Origin: Aquirufa ecclesiirivi
GTDB lineage: Bacteria; Bacteroidota; Bacteroidia; Cytophagales; Spirosomataceae
Reading direction: 5' to 3'
Length of the DNA stretch: 64,000 nt
NCBI RefSeq assembly: GCF_011250515.1
Contig: NZ_JAANOP010000001.1
Span: 1-64,000, forward strand
Below, piece after piece: positions 46,419 to 55,830 of this stretch. Below the pieces are notes generated by a model. That model did no database searches and was not told where the DNA came from. It saw only the letters and a list, made by a program, of their open reading frames with translations. Position 1 is the first letter of the stretch; every line of letters begins with the position of its first letter. A program made the position numbers and the translations under genes.

Positions 46419-46445
46419 AAAAAGCCAGGCAATGCCTGGCTTTTT
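46419..46445. terminator. Bidirectional intrinsic terminator
   Basis: GCCAGGC (46424-46430), loop AAT, GCCTGGC (46434-46440), with A5 on one side and T5 on the other. It ends the leftward susC-susD operon; on the plus strand no gene reads into it. Confidence 0.85.
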
Positions 46446-46475
46446 AGGTAACTTATTTCTCATTTTAACCATTAA

Positions 46476-48074
46476 CTATTTGATCAACCACATCAAATCA
46501 TTAATATCATCTGTGCCGTTGAATTGACTTTGAATTGCTGCTTTATAATTAGTTGCATTCGTCGTTCTTTCTGTTGTAGGATATATCCATCGAACGGCAA
46601 TTCTATTGGAATTACCATTACCCACACCTACATCAAATTTAGGGAATCCAGTTCTTCTCCAGTTGAAATAAGCCTCCATACCCGAGTTCATAAAGAACGC
46701 CAAGTATTTCTGAGAAACAATTTGTTGAATGGCTTTAGAAGCATCATATTTCACACCAGCTTGGGCATAATAATCAGCAAAAGAGAAGTCAATCGTATAA
46801 TTAACCTGATCCGCTGCTGCCATTGAACCTGTTCTAGAATATGTCATGGTATTCACTCCATCTTTCACTCCATAAAATGCTTGAGAAGCTTGAATACCTT
46901 TCTTATACCAATCTTCCGCAGAACCTGTTGCCCATCCTCTAGCGATACCTTCCGCCATGTTGAAACATAATTCTGGATATCCTACGATGAACGTATTTTC
47001 TGCCGTATAATTTTTATAGTAACGGTTTCTATTTTGGAAAGAGTATTTACCCGGAGCAAAACCTGCACCATTATTGATACCGGCCTTATCTGACATATCC
47101 GCCAAATCTTCCGCAGAGCTTGCACCTAAGAAGGCTGAATAATCTGACGGTAATTTGCCTGATTTCAATTCAAATCCAGCTGGCTCACAAGTAACCATCA
47201 CACGTGGGTCCTTTAAACCTGATAGCAAATTGACATAAGCTGCTGCCATATTTTGACGAGTAGCATCAAAACCAAAGTTGTCTGGATTAGATGGATACTT
47301 GTTGAAGTTATTCCATTTAAACTCCAAGTTATCCGCCATGGAAGTCATCATAGGATACTTCGTCGGATTACTGATCATTTCTGCGAATTTGGCCTTTACC
47401 CCCAATTCAGCATCCGTATCTTTCTTAGATAAAGTGACCAATACACGTAAACGATAGGCATTAACGGCCTTTTGCCATTTCTTCAAATCACCATTGTAAT
47501 AGATATCTCCAGAAACGGTTTCCCCCTTGGCAATTAAGCTCGTTAAATCCGTATTGGCATCATCCAACCACTTCAAGATTTGAATGTAGATGGCCTTTTG
47601 AGAATCATACTTAGGAGAAACTCCTTCGATTCCCTTCAAAGCCTCTGTCAAAGGTAAATCACCGACACGTTTCGACATTTGATCATAGAAATAGGCTCTA
47701 AAGAATTTACCTAAAGCAGCATAACCATTCACGTCTGCCAATCCAGCACGTTTAGCTTCTTCTTCCATTTTCACCACATTTTTTAAGGTAGTAAACTGGT
47801 TTGGCATTTGTCCAAAAGTGTATTCATTATTTGCATAATAATTGTAGTTCGAGCAATAAAACTGGTTCCAGCGCATCTCCGCACTAAATGGACGACCATT
47901 ATCATTGAACATACTATACGCTACTCCTTGGAATACCAAAGAAGCAGGCACATGCACAGGTTTGTTGGAATCAATTTCCAACTGATCAAAAGGTTTTTCA
48001 CAACTACTCAACGTGACCATCAAAAGGCCAAAAAGAGCAAGGATATATTTATTCATTTTCATATGCTTTATCAT
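46476..48074 (-). CDS. SusD/RagB-family nutrient-binding lipoprotein
   Basis: 532 residues. Lipobox LSSC (lipidated Cys25) after a signal peptide; several Met near the start leave the initiation site uncertain by up to 6 codons. The TPR-like SusD fold is suggested by helical repeats, with the C-terminal MEAYFNWRRTGFPKF and RIAVRWIYPTTERTTN blocks typical of the SusD family. SusD sits on the outer face of the outer membrane as a lid on SusC and captures the substrate. It follows susC by 21 bp. The substrate is unknown; adjacency to phosphate/phosphonate genes is suggestive. Confidence 0.9.
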   Translation of the reverse strand: MIKHMKMNKYILALFGLLMVTLSSCEKPFDQLEIDSNKPVHVPASLVFQGVAYSMFNDNGRPFSAEMRWNQFYCSNYNYYANNEYTFGQMPNQFTTLKNVVKMEEEAKRAGLADVNGYAALGKFFRAYFYDQMSKRVGDLPLTEALKGIEGVSPKYDSQKAIYIQILKWLDDANTDLTSLIAKGETVSGDIYYNGDLKKWQKAVNAYRLRVLVTLSKKDTDAELGVKAKFAEMISNPTKYPMMTSMADNLEFKWNNFNKYPSNPDNFGFDATRQNMAAAYVNLLSGLKDPRVMVTCEPAGFELKSGKLPSDYSAFLGASSAEDLADMSDKAGINNGAGFAPGKYSFQNRNRYYKNYTAENTFIVGYPELCFNMAEGIARGWATGSAEDWYKKGIQASQAFYGVKDGVNTMTYSRTGSMAAADQVNYTIDFSFADYYAQAGVKYDASKAIQQIVSQKYLAFFMNSGMEAYFNWRRTGFPKFDVGVGNGNSNRIAVRWIYPTTERTTNATNYKAAIQSQFNGTDDINDLMWLIK

Positions 48075-48095
48075 TTAAATCGATAATTCGATGGA

Positions 48096-51000
48096 TTAAA
48101 AAGTAACGTTAAAATTCACACCGTAGCGACGAACCGAAGGAGTTTGTGGACCTGATCCACCATCAAAAACATATTGGTTTAAATCAATGTCTGTTTTCTC
48201 CGCGAAATAAAATAAGTTACGTCCTACCAAAGAAACATTGGCTTGATGTACAAATTTTCCGAACCATGCTGAAGGTAAGTTGAAAGTCAAATTCACCTCA
48301 CGTAACATACTAAATGTTCTACTCATTAAGTTTCCTTCATCTGAATTATAATACCTAGAAACATAATCTTGAACAAATTGTTTGGTGGTATTTGGGGTAT
48401 ACTGTAAAGCCGAGTAGTTGGTTACTTTACCATCCACATCATAGGCAATAGCTACTCCATTACTAACCTGTACCCCTTCTCCAACAAAAGCTTTCACACC
48501 CACAAAATCCTGTGGACGAGCCTCCGCAAAAATGCCGGTAGTAGTACCAATATGACGACCACCACGGTACGTTTGTCTTTGGGTATAGTTTGAAATTACC
48601 CCTCCAATACGTCCATCAAATTGAAAACTTAAACTCACATTTTTATACGTGAACTTATTGTTGATACCATATACGAAATCCGAATTGATATTGCCTAAAT
48701 GCTGAGATACTGGATTATAAATAGGGCGTCCAGAAGCATCATTAATGATTTTTCCTTCCGGTGTACGAACAAAAGCTCTACCATACATTTTATCTAAGCG
48801 ATCACCCACTTTCAAGAAGGTATTTAAGCTATTCACTCCTGGGTAAATCTCTTTCAATGTCTCAATATATGAACCATAGTTTGCGACTACATCCCATGTA
48901 AACCCGCTTTCTGTTTTAATTGGAGTTCCTGTAAGCGAAATATCAAAACCATTTTTCTCTGTTTTAATACCATTCACCAAAGCTGAACTATATCCTGAGG
49001 TAGTAGAAATTGGTAAAGAGAAGATAGAAGGACCATCTAATGAATTCCAATAAGTAACATCCAAACCTAAACGATTTTTAACAATACGTAAATCCATACC
49101 AATTTCTTTCTGAGTAGTAGAACTTGGATTTAGGTTCGGATTATTCAAGGTGTTCGTATAAGATGCTGCCGTTTGATTATTGTACAATGGGAACGTAGAA
49201 TATGCCGCTGAATTGGTATACGCTGGACCATCATAAGGTGATTGATATTGCTCGCCATATCCGATTGGGTTACCTCCACCTATCGAAGGTGTTGTTCCAA
49301 TAGTAGAGGCCGTTAAACCATCTTTTACATTGGCATAAGAAGCTCTAAACTTCAAGAATGAAATGACCTCTGGAAGTTTGATGTAATCAGATAATACCGT
49401 TGCAGCAGAAACCGAAGGATAGAAGAATGCATTATTTCCAGCTGGCAAAGTAGACAACTTATCTAAACGACCTGTAGTAGAAACGGTAATAAAGTTCTTG
49501 TATGAAAAGTCAGCAGAATAATAAGCAGACAATACTCTCATTTCTGAACCAAAGTTAAATAGTTTCACAGGGTTCGAAGAGTTCGCGAAATTGTATAAAC
49601 CTGGCACGTTTAAGTAATCCGTAGTTCCGTACATTGATTTATACTGGAAAGTTCTCATGCTACCACCCGCGGTGATTTTTGTATTCAATCCACTTGTGAT
49701 ATCCTTATCGTAAGAAACCAATAATTCTGTATTATTTTCAAATAAAGAACGACGGTCCTCGCGGTAATCCCCGCGACGCTCATCACGTCCATATGAACCA
49801 GCAGAATAAGGGAATTTTTCCGTTCTTACCATGTCCCAAGTTGTTACTTGCGTACGTCCCAAAACCTCTAAGCCATCTGCTAATTGATAACGCAATGCTG
49901 CTTGACCTACCACATCATTTTTGTAATGACCACGTAACCACTCATATGACATAAAGTATGGGTTATTGTAACGCTGATATTCTGCATAAATCTGCTGAAT
50001 ACCTTCTTTACCTTTTTGCCAGTAATTACGCATATCATCCACGTTCCAGTCAGCACCTGCCCAATAGACAATATTATAAATGATGGAGTTAGGACCATAA
50101 TTCACATCGGGAATGTTGGGAGTATATTGACGGTTATATTGCAAATTAGACTCAAATTTCAACTTATCAGAAAACTTGTAATCAGCTACGATATTGAAAT
50201 TGGTAATGTTCATTTTCGTATTTGGAACAATACCTTTTTGATAAATGTGAGAAGTAGAAAAACGCAAATTATACTTGTCGCCAGTAGCAGAAACAGAAAC
50301 GTTGTTGGTTGATAAAATACCTGTTTCTAAAAAACGTTTCAAGTTATCTTTTCCTCGGTTAATCCAAGGAGTCCCCGCACGAACTCCCGTAATTGGATCC
50401 ACAGGTGAATCATATTGTGGGATTAACTGTCCATTGAATTTTGGACCCCAACCACCATCGTAATCACCATCATTTAATCCACCACCTTTACCATCTCCAA
50501 AAGCATAACGACCGTGATCACCAGGGCCATATTCATCTTGAACTTCTGGAATGGCATAAAATCCATTTTCCATCATAGTTGATGAATTTGCCTCCACAGA
50601 AAATCCTCTTTTATCTTTTGAACCTCGTTTTGTTGTAATTAATATAGCTCCATTTTTACCACGGAAACCATATAATGCCGAAGCAGATGCTCCCTTTAAC
50701 ACGGAATATGTTTCAATATCATCTGGAGAAATGTTCCAAGTATCCGAGTTAATAGGTACACCATCTACTACATATAGAACGGTGGAGTTACCACGTAATG
50801 AGATAGTAGGTTTTCTTAAAAGTTCTGGCTGTGCACCCACCGTTAAACCTGCTACCTTTCCTACCAAAGCATTGATCGCATTAGGCTCACGAGCTTTCAC
50901 TACAGCTGCTCCATCCAAAGACTGAATAGATACACCAATTTTTCTTACCTCTTTTTTGATACCTAAGGCTGTAACAACTACTTCTTGAAGCTGCTTATCA

Positions 51001-51332
51001 TCGCCTACTAGGACAATTGAAAGTTCGGTTTGAGCTCCAACGGCTACTTCTTGCTTTTTGTATCCAATCATAGAAACCTGCAAAACAGCATTGGCATTCA
51101 CCGAAAGAGAGAAACGTCCCTCCGCATTCGTATTCGTTCCCATATTGGTGCCTTTTACTTGGATGGAAACACCAGGTATCCCAGAATTATCCTCTTTGGA
51201 GATTACCCGTCCACTGATACTTCTAGATTGGCCCATTGCCAACATAGTCGTCAATTGAAAAAAGACCATCATAAGCCAAGCCGACTTATGCGCAATCTTT
51301 CTTCGAGACATTTTTTGTAAAAAGTTTTTCAT
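48096..51332 (-). CDS. SusC/RagA-family TonB-dependent outer-membrane transporter
   Basis: 1078 residues. A long signal region (1-35) is followed by a carboxypeptidase-regulatory-like domain (about 36-115, SGRVISKEDNSGIPGVSIQV), a TonB box region EVVVTALGIKKE, the plug with GNSTVLYVVDGVPINSD and GASASALYG, and a 22-strand barrel ending in VRRYGVNFNVTF, an aromatic C-terminus. It imports a substrate captured by SusD with energy from TonB. It starts the susC-susD operon. The 452-bp gap upstream is shared with the divergent phosphonate-type genes. Confidence 0.95.
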   Translation of the reverse strand: MKNFLQKMSRRKIAHKSAWLMMVFFQLTTMLAMGQSRSISGRVISKEDNSGIPGVSIQVKGTNMGTNTNAEGRFSLSVNANAVLQVSMIGYKKQEVAVGAQTELSIVLVGDDKQLQEVVVTALGIKKEVRKIGVSIQSLDGAAVVKAREPNAINALVGKVAGLTVGAQPELLRKPTISLRGNSTVLYVVDGVPINSDTWNISPDDIETYSVLKGASASALYGFRGKNGAILITTKRGSKDKRGFSVEANSSTMMENGFYAIPEVQDEYGPGDHGRYAFGDGKGGGLNDGDYDGGWGPKFNGQLIPQYDSPVDPITGVRAGTPWINRGKDNLKRFLETGILSTNNVSVSATGDKYNLRFSTSHIYQKGIVPNTKMNITNFNIVADYKFSDKLKFESNLQYNRQYTPNIPDVNYGPNSIIYNIVYWAGADWNVDDMRNYWQKGKEGIQQIYAEYQRYNNPYFMSYEWLRGHYKNDVVGQAALRYQLADGLEVLGRTQVTTWDMVRTEKFPYSAGSYGRDERRGDYREDRRSLFENNTELLVSYDKDITSGLNTKITAGGSMRTFQYKSMYGTTDYLNVPGLYNFANSSNPVKLFNFGSEMRVLSAYYSADFSYKNFITVSTTGRLDKLSTLPAGNNAFFYPSVSAATVLSDYIKLPEVISFLKFRASYANVKDGLTASTIGTTPSIGGGNPIGYGEQYQSPYDGPAYTNSAAYSTFPLYNNQTAASYTNTLNNPNLNPSSTTQKEIGMDLRIVKNRLGLDVTYWNSLDGPSIFSLPISTTSGYSSALVNGIKTEKNGFDISLTGTPIKTESGFTWDVVANYGSYIETLKEIYPGVNSLNTFLKVGDRLDKMYGRAFVRTPEGKIINDASGRPIYNPVSQHLGNINSDFVYGINNKFTYKNVSLSFQFDGRIGGVISNYTQRQTYRGGRHIGTTTGIFAEARPQDFVGVKAFVGEGVQVSNGVAIAYDVDGKVTNYSALQYTPNTTKQFVQDYVSRYYNSDEGNLMSRTFSMLREVNLTFNLPSAWFGKFVHQANVSLVGRNLFYFAEKTDIDLNQYVFDGGSGPQTPSVRRYGVNFNVTF

Positions 51333-51784
51333 AAAGTTTTTTGTTTTTAAAGAATGTTAAAAAAGAATTTTAGGTTTAGATGTACAAAACGAACCAAAAC
51401 GATTAATTCTGTTTTCCAATAAATAAACAATTAAGAGCCAAAATGCTCATAATGAATTAGTTTACTAGAATATCTGATAGAATGTACTAATTCTACTACA
51501 TATAGTCAATGTCCTTGGAGAGTTTTACCTTTTTCTAATCCCTTAAATTTTCACACAAAAGTATTCCTAGCAGGTAAGCTAACTGTGTGCCATAGAACAA
51601 GAAATTGTTAAGAAAAATAGTCCTTTGTTACGAAATTGTTGACAAACAATTAAGACATGGTTAGCACTTTGCTGGATATCAAATAAACTTAAAATAATAC
51701 CAATTTATTCTTTACAATTATTTCACATCCAACTAATCCATTGCTAATTTAAAAACTGGAAATTCGCACTCAAACTACTCTATC
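51333..51784. other. Divergent regulatory gap between susC and PhnX-like gene
   Basis: No reading frame or RNA gene is seen. The sequence is A/T-rich. TACTTTTG on the minus strand (51556-51563) matches the -7 consensus but has no clear -33 partner. Promoters for both operons should lie here; I cannot place them with confidence, nor do I see a clear Pho-box. Confidence 0.4.
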
Positions 51785-52531
51785 ATGTCCACAAAAAACA
51801 TTCAATTAGTCGTATTAGATATGGCTGGAACAAGCATCTTAGATGAGCATGAAGTGGAGCACTGTTTCAAAAAAGCCGCTCTAAAAAATGGTTTATTGTC
51901 TAGCGATGACCGCATATTAGCCTTACAGGGCTATGCCAAACTTTATGTTTTTCAAACTCTTTGGACAGAACAATTGGGAGAAGGAGATCCCATGGTGGAA
52001 CAAAAAGCCCAAACTTCTTATCAAGATTTTACTCAAATTTTAGAAGAACATTACCTAAAATCTGAAGTTAAACCTACGGAAGGTTGCCTTGAATTATTCC
52101 ATTATTTACATCAACAAGGTATTTATATAGCCTTAACAACAGGTTTTTATCGCAAAGTCGCTAATATCATTTTAGATAAAATAGGATGGGGAAAAAACCT
52201 CAACCAGAATTACATGAATATCCAAAACAAGGCGGGCATACACCTTTCTGTTTGTCCAGATGAAGTACATGGAATAGGCCGACCAGCTCCCAATATGATT
52301 GAACTTGCCATGTCTCGTTTTGGTATTACGGATAAAAGTCGGGTCATCAATGTGGGTGATACGCCCGTTGACTTAGCCTTTGGTAAAAATGCAGGAATTC
52401 GTCTTGCACTTGGAGTTTGTAATGGCACTCACTCAAGAGAGCAACTAGAAGCTTATCCAAATGATGGCCTACTGAATAATATTGCTGATTTAATACCCAT
52501 TATTGAAAAAGTGAATCATGAAAAAATATGA
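51785..52531 (+). CDS. PhnX-like HAD hydrolase (phosphonatase-like)
   Basis: 248 residues. Motif I reads VVLDMAGTSI, with nucleophile Asp12 and Ala at +2 instead of the usual Asp, the hallmark of phosphonoacetaldehyde hydrolase (PhnX) relatives. Lys52 in ALQGYAKLY sits where the Schiff-base Lys of PhnX is found, but this alignment is by eye. Motif II is LTTGF, motif IV NVGDTPVDLAFG. It fits the PhnX-like TIGR03351 group, often paired with an FAD oxidoreductase (TIGR03364), as here. It may split phosphonoacetaldehyde or a similar compound. Its end overlaps the oxidoreductase start by 14 bp. Confidence 0.8.
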   Translation: MSTKNIQLVVLDMAGTSILDEHEVEHCFKKAALKNGLLSSDDRILALQGYAKLYVFQTLWTEQLGEGDPMVEQKAQTSYQDFTQILEEHYLKSEVKPTEGCLELFHYLHQQGIYIALTTGFYRKVANIILDKIGWGKNLNQNYMNIQNKAGIHLSVCPDEVHGIGRPAPNMIELAMSRFGITDKSRVINVGDTPVDLAFGKNAGIRLALGVCNGTHSREQLEAYPNDGLLNNIADLIPIIEKVNHEKI

Positions 52532-53663
52532 TTTAATCATTGTAGGCGCAGGCATCATCGGGACCTTTTGTGCTTATCACGCCTTAAAAAAAGGAAAAAC
52601 TGTCTTATTATTAGAAAAAGACGCACAACCTTTTGAGGCCAGTTTCCGTAATTTTGGACAGGCTGTTCCATCGGGCCAATCGCTTCCTCAATGGTTTGAA
52701 TATGGCCGTAAATCCTTAAAAATTTATAAGGACTTACAAGAAAACACTGATATTTCTCTCGTCAAAAATGGGTCCTGGTATTATGCTTCAGACGAACAAG
52801 AAATGACGCTGCTAGAAGAAATACATCAACTTTTTACGGAAAGAAATTATACCAATAAACTCTACTCGGCTCACGAATGCCTGGAAATAAATCCCTCCTT
52901 AAAGAAAGAGTATGTAAAAGGAGGCCTATTTTTTCCCGAAGAAGCATCACTCAATCCTTTGGTGATGGTACATCGGGTCAGAGAATTTCTTATCCAGTAT
53001 ATGGGATTACATTACCAGCCTTTATGCTCTGTGATTTCCATTGAAAAAAAGCGAGGCATTGCTAAGATTCATAGCGCACATGGACAAGCTTTTTGGTCTG
53101 ATAAGGTCATTTTAGCCAGTGGTAGAGATACCCAATTTCTATTCCCAGACTTATTTGCTCAGGCCGACTTAAAAATCAGTAAGCTTCAAATGATGCGTTT
53201 AAAGCCACAAAAACGGGCATTTGGTGCCAATATTTTAACGGGTTTAACGATTCGTCGTTATGAAAGTTTTCACTCTTGTCCCTCTTTTCACAAGCTAGAA
53301 GCAAGTGTCGACCAAAAACTTTTACAGGAGCAGGGTATTCATATTCTATTCAAACAAGCAGCCGATGGCTCCATTATTTTAGGTGATTCTCATGCTTATG
53401 TTCCAGCGCACCAACAAGCCAATTTTGGTTTTGAAATAGCTACAGAAATCAACGAAATGATGCTGAATGAAGCCAAGAGAATTCTGCATCTTGAAAGTTG
53501 GGATGTAGATTCCACCTGGGCAGGATATTATTTACAAGCCAACAAATCAGATATCTTTACCAAAACATTGGACGATGTCATTCATGTGATCAATGGAATT
53601 GGTGGCAAAGGAATGACTACAAGTCCCGGATTTACAGCAGAATACATTCAAAAACTTTATTAA
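52518..53663 (+). CDS. HpnW-type FAD-dependent oxidoreductase (phosphonate-associated)
   Basis: 381 residues, D-amino-acid-oxidase-like fold. The N-terminus YDLIIVGAGIIGTFCAYHA is the FAD-binding GxGxxG, followed by LLLEKD. RNFGQAVPSGQ is characteristic of the TIGR03364 family, which is found beside phosphonatase-like genes in phosphonate operons. Recent work on relatives assigns oxidation of aminoethylphosphonate or its N-methyl form to phosphonoacetaldehyde (recalled, not checked). The C-terminus NGIGGKGMTTSPGF closes the FAD site. The product would feed the PhnX-like hydrolase encoded upstream. Confidence 0.83.
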   Translation: MKKYDLIIVGAGIIGTFCAYHALKKGKTVLLLEKDAQPFEASFRNFGQAVPSGQSLPQWFEYGRKSLKIYKDLQENTDISLVKNGSWYYASDEQEMTLLEEIHQLFTERNYTNKLYSAHECLEINPSLKKEYVKGGLFFPEEASLNPLVMVHRVREFLIQYMGLHYQPLCSVISIEKKRGIAKIHSAHGQAFWSDKVILASGRDTQFLFPDLFAQADLKISKLQMMRLKPQKRAFGANILTGLTIRRYESFHSCPSFHKLEASVDQKLLQEQGIHILFKQAADGSIILGDSHAYVPAHQQANFGFEIATEINEMMLNEAKRILHLESWDVDSTWAGYYLQANKSDIFTKTLDDVIHVINGIGGKGMTTSPGFTAEYIQKLY

Positions 53664-53669
53664 CCTTCT

Positions 53670-54746
53670 ATGAAAAATGTCATTTCCATCAGTTTTCTTT
53701 ACTTACTTGCAATTACCGCTTTTGGACAAAGTTCTACCATTAAATACCCGAAAAATATCATCTTTTTAATTGGTGATGGTATGGGAGTCAGTCAAATTTA
53801 TGCTGGCCTAACAGCCAATAAAGGACATCTAGCCTTAGAAAGAATTCGTCACATTGGCTTTCATAAAAATCAAGCATCTGATAATTATGTAACAGATTCA
53901 GCGGCAGGAGCCACGGCATTTTCTACAGGTAAAAAAACCTACAATGGAGCCATAGGGGTAGATGCCACACAAACTCCACAAGTTACCCTTTTAGAATTGG
54001 CCGAGAAAAAAGGTATGGCTACGGGTTTAGTCAGTACCGCTGATATAACAGATGCTACACCTGCTGCTTTTATTGCCCATCAGATCAAGCGCAACATGCA
54101 TGATGAGATAGCCAAAGATTTTCTCAAAACAGACGTAGATATTGTTGTGGGAGGTGGAAGAAAAAGCTTTGACCAACGAAAAGATGGTCAAAATTTATTG
54201 GATTCTCTTAAATCAAAAAAATATCAAGTAGTTGAATCCCTAGCTGAAATGAATGCCATGAAGCAAGGGAAATTTATCTATTTATATGCACCAGGAGACC
54301 CCATTAAAATGAGTGAAGGCAGAGGGGATATTTTACTTGATGCAACGAACAAATCAATGGAATTACTTTCCAAGAATAAAAAAGGCTTCTTTGTCATGAT
54401 TGAAGGAGGACAAATTGACTGGGGTGGACATGCGAATGATACCAACTATGCCGTGTCTGAAATGGTGGATTTCAATAAAAGTATAGACGCTGCCTTAAAT
54501 TTTGCTGAAAAAGATAAAGAAACATTGGTTCTAATTACGGCTGATCACGAAACGGGAGGTATGGCTTTATTGGGAGGAGATATGACAACAGGCGAAGTAA
54601 AAGCTTCATTTATTACCAAAGGACACACAGGACAAATGGTTCCCGTTTTTGCTTATGGACCAGGCTCGGAAGCTTTTCAAGGAATATACCAAAATACCGC
54701 CATTTTCGACAAATTGAAAGCGGCCCTAAGATTATCTCAAAAATAG
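53670..54746 (+). CDS. phoA: Secreted alkaline phosphatase (PhoA family)
   Basis: 358 residues with signal peptide (1-19, ending AFGQS). Active-site motifs are all present: NIIFLIGDGMG (metal Asp), the nucleophile Ser in TDSAAGATAFSTGKK, GGGRKSFDQR, EGGQIDWGGHAND and TADHETGGM. It is shorter than E. coli PhoA (471) and belongs to the compact Bacteroidota form. It would release phosphate from organic phosphates in the periplasm. It is 6 bp after the FAD oxidoreductase gene, so it lies in the same operon, and overlaps the converging GNAT gene by 10 bp. Confidence 0.9.
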   Translation: MKNVISISFLYLLAITAFGQSSTIKYPKNIIFLIGDGMGVSQIYAGLTANKGHLALERIRHIGFHKNQASDNYVTDSAAGATAFSTGKKTYNGAIGVDATQTPQVTLLELAEKKGMATGLVSTADITDATPAAFIAHQIKRNMHDEIAKDFLKTDVDIVVGGGRKSFDQRKDGQNLLDSLKSKKYQVVESLAEMNAMKQGKFIYLYAPGDPIKMSEGRGDILLDATNKSMELLSKNKKGFFVMIEGGQIDWGGHANDTNYAVSEMVDFNKSIDAALNFAEKDKETLVLITADHETGGMALLGGDMTTGEVKASFITKGHTGQMVPVFAYGPGSEAFQGIYQNTAIFDKLKAALRLSQK

Positions 54747-55177
54747 ATTGTAAATTTTTCATGTGAATTAGTAAAGCCCATCGCTTCATAAAAAGCATGG
54801 GCTTCTTTTCTTCGTTTGTTCGAAGTCACTTCGATTGATTTCACATCCTTTTCCTTAAGCTCATTTTTAAGCGCTTCAATTAATTTTCTACCGAGGCCTT
54901 TCCTTTGACAAGAGGCCGTAACCATTAATTCTTGAATCTCGTAAACCATTCCCTCGTGATGCAATAGGTTTTGACCTACCACACTCAAAAAACCAACTAC
55001 TTGATTTTCCATATTTTCTGCGACCCAAACATGGGTATGCATATGCCCCAAATACTCCGCCCAAATTTGAGCAAAAATTTGTGGGTCAGACTCTCTGTTT
55101 TCTAGCTCATTGACAAGTTCCAATACAGCTTTTCCATCATCTAATTTAGCTTGGCGAATGGTATAATTTGGGTCCAT
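54737..55177 (-). CDS. GNAT-family N-acetyltransferase
   Basis: 146 residues. The acetyl-CoA-binding motif A reads ELMVTASCQRKGLGRKLIEAL, with the Q-x-x-G-x-G loop, and motif B has SNKRRKEAHAFYEAMGF. It transfers an acetyl group to an amine, either an antibiotic-like small molecule or, by context, an aminophosphonate. The substrate cannot be told from the sequence. It is inserted convergently between the two phosphonate-type operons and has its own upstream gap of about 100 bp toward the PhnZ-like gene. Confidence 0.85.
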   Translation of the reverse strand: MDPNYTIRQAKLDDGKAVLELVNELENRESDPQIFAQIWAEYLGHMHTHVWVAENMENQVVGFLSVVGQNLLHHEGMVYEIQELMVTASCQRKGLGRKLIEALKNELKEKDVKSIEVTSNKRRKEAHAFYEAMGFTNSHEKFTIYF

Positions 55178-55284
55178 TTTACGGATTTGTTACGGCTATG
55201 TGAAATCTATTTTAAATCGCTTCTAGGGTATTTTTTGCGCATTTCAATGGGCTTAAATTACATAAAATACTTGAAAAAAAGCCG

Positions 55285-55830
55285 ATGAAAGAGATTACTC
55301 AGAAAGTCCAACACATGTTTGCCGAATTGGGAGATTCTCAATATGGTGGCGAGGCTGTAAGCCAGTTAGAACATGCCTTACAATGTGCCCAATTAGCCAC
55401 TGATGAAGGTGTATCTGCGGAGTTGATTGTAGCAAGTTTATTACATGATATAGGACACCTTTTGCATGCGCTTCCAAACGATGCCCCAGAAATTGGCATT
55501 GACGACATGCATGAAAATTTGGCTAAGGAATTTTTAGATCGATATTTTAATGAGGATGTTACAGAACCCATTCATTTACATGTAAATGCCAAACGCTATT
55601 TATGTAACAGAGAAGCGGGATACCAAGCACTCTTAAGCGAACCTTCTCTAATTAGCCTAGCACTTCAAGGTGGTCCTATGACTGAAGAGGAGTGTTTAAT
55701 TTTTGAGCAAAATTCACACTTTCATGCATCTATTCAATTAAGAAAATATGATGATGCTGCCAAGATTCCTGGCCTAAAAGTTCTTCCCTTGGAACATTAC
55801 CTGGATTTAATCGAAAACACATCTTTGTGA
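55285..55830 (+). CDS. PhnZ-type HD-domain dioxygenase (phosphonate cleavage)
   Basis: 181 residues of the phosphonate-operon HD family (TIGR03276). PhnZ is a mixed-valence diiron enzyme that splits 2-amino-1-hydroxyethylphosphonate into glycine and phosphate. Matching PhnZ active-site numbering, as remembered, with a shift of four or five gives Tyr20 and Glu23 (YGGE), His30, His54-Asp55, His58, His76, His99, Lys103, Ser121, Arg153 and Asp156, all present. The family block VSQLEHALQCAQLA is clear. No PhnY-type hydroxylase is in the window, so the alpha-hydroxylated substrate must come from elsewhere or be imported. The stop overlaps the carrier gene start by 4 bp. Confidence 0.88.
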   Translation: MKEITQKVQHMFAELGDSQYGGEAVSQLEHALQCAQLATDEGVSAELIVASLLHDIGHLLHALPNDAPEIGIDDMHENLAKEFLDRYFNEDVTEPIHLHVNAKRYLCNREAGYQALLSEPSLISLALQGGPMTEEECLIFEQNSHFHASIQLRKYDDAAKIPGLKVLPLEHYLDLIENTSL

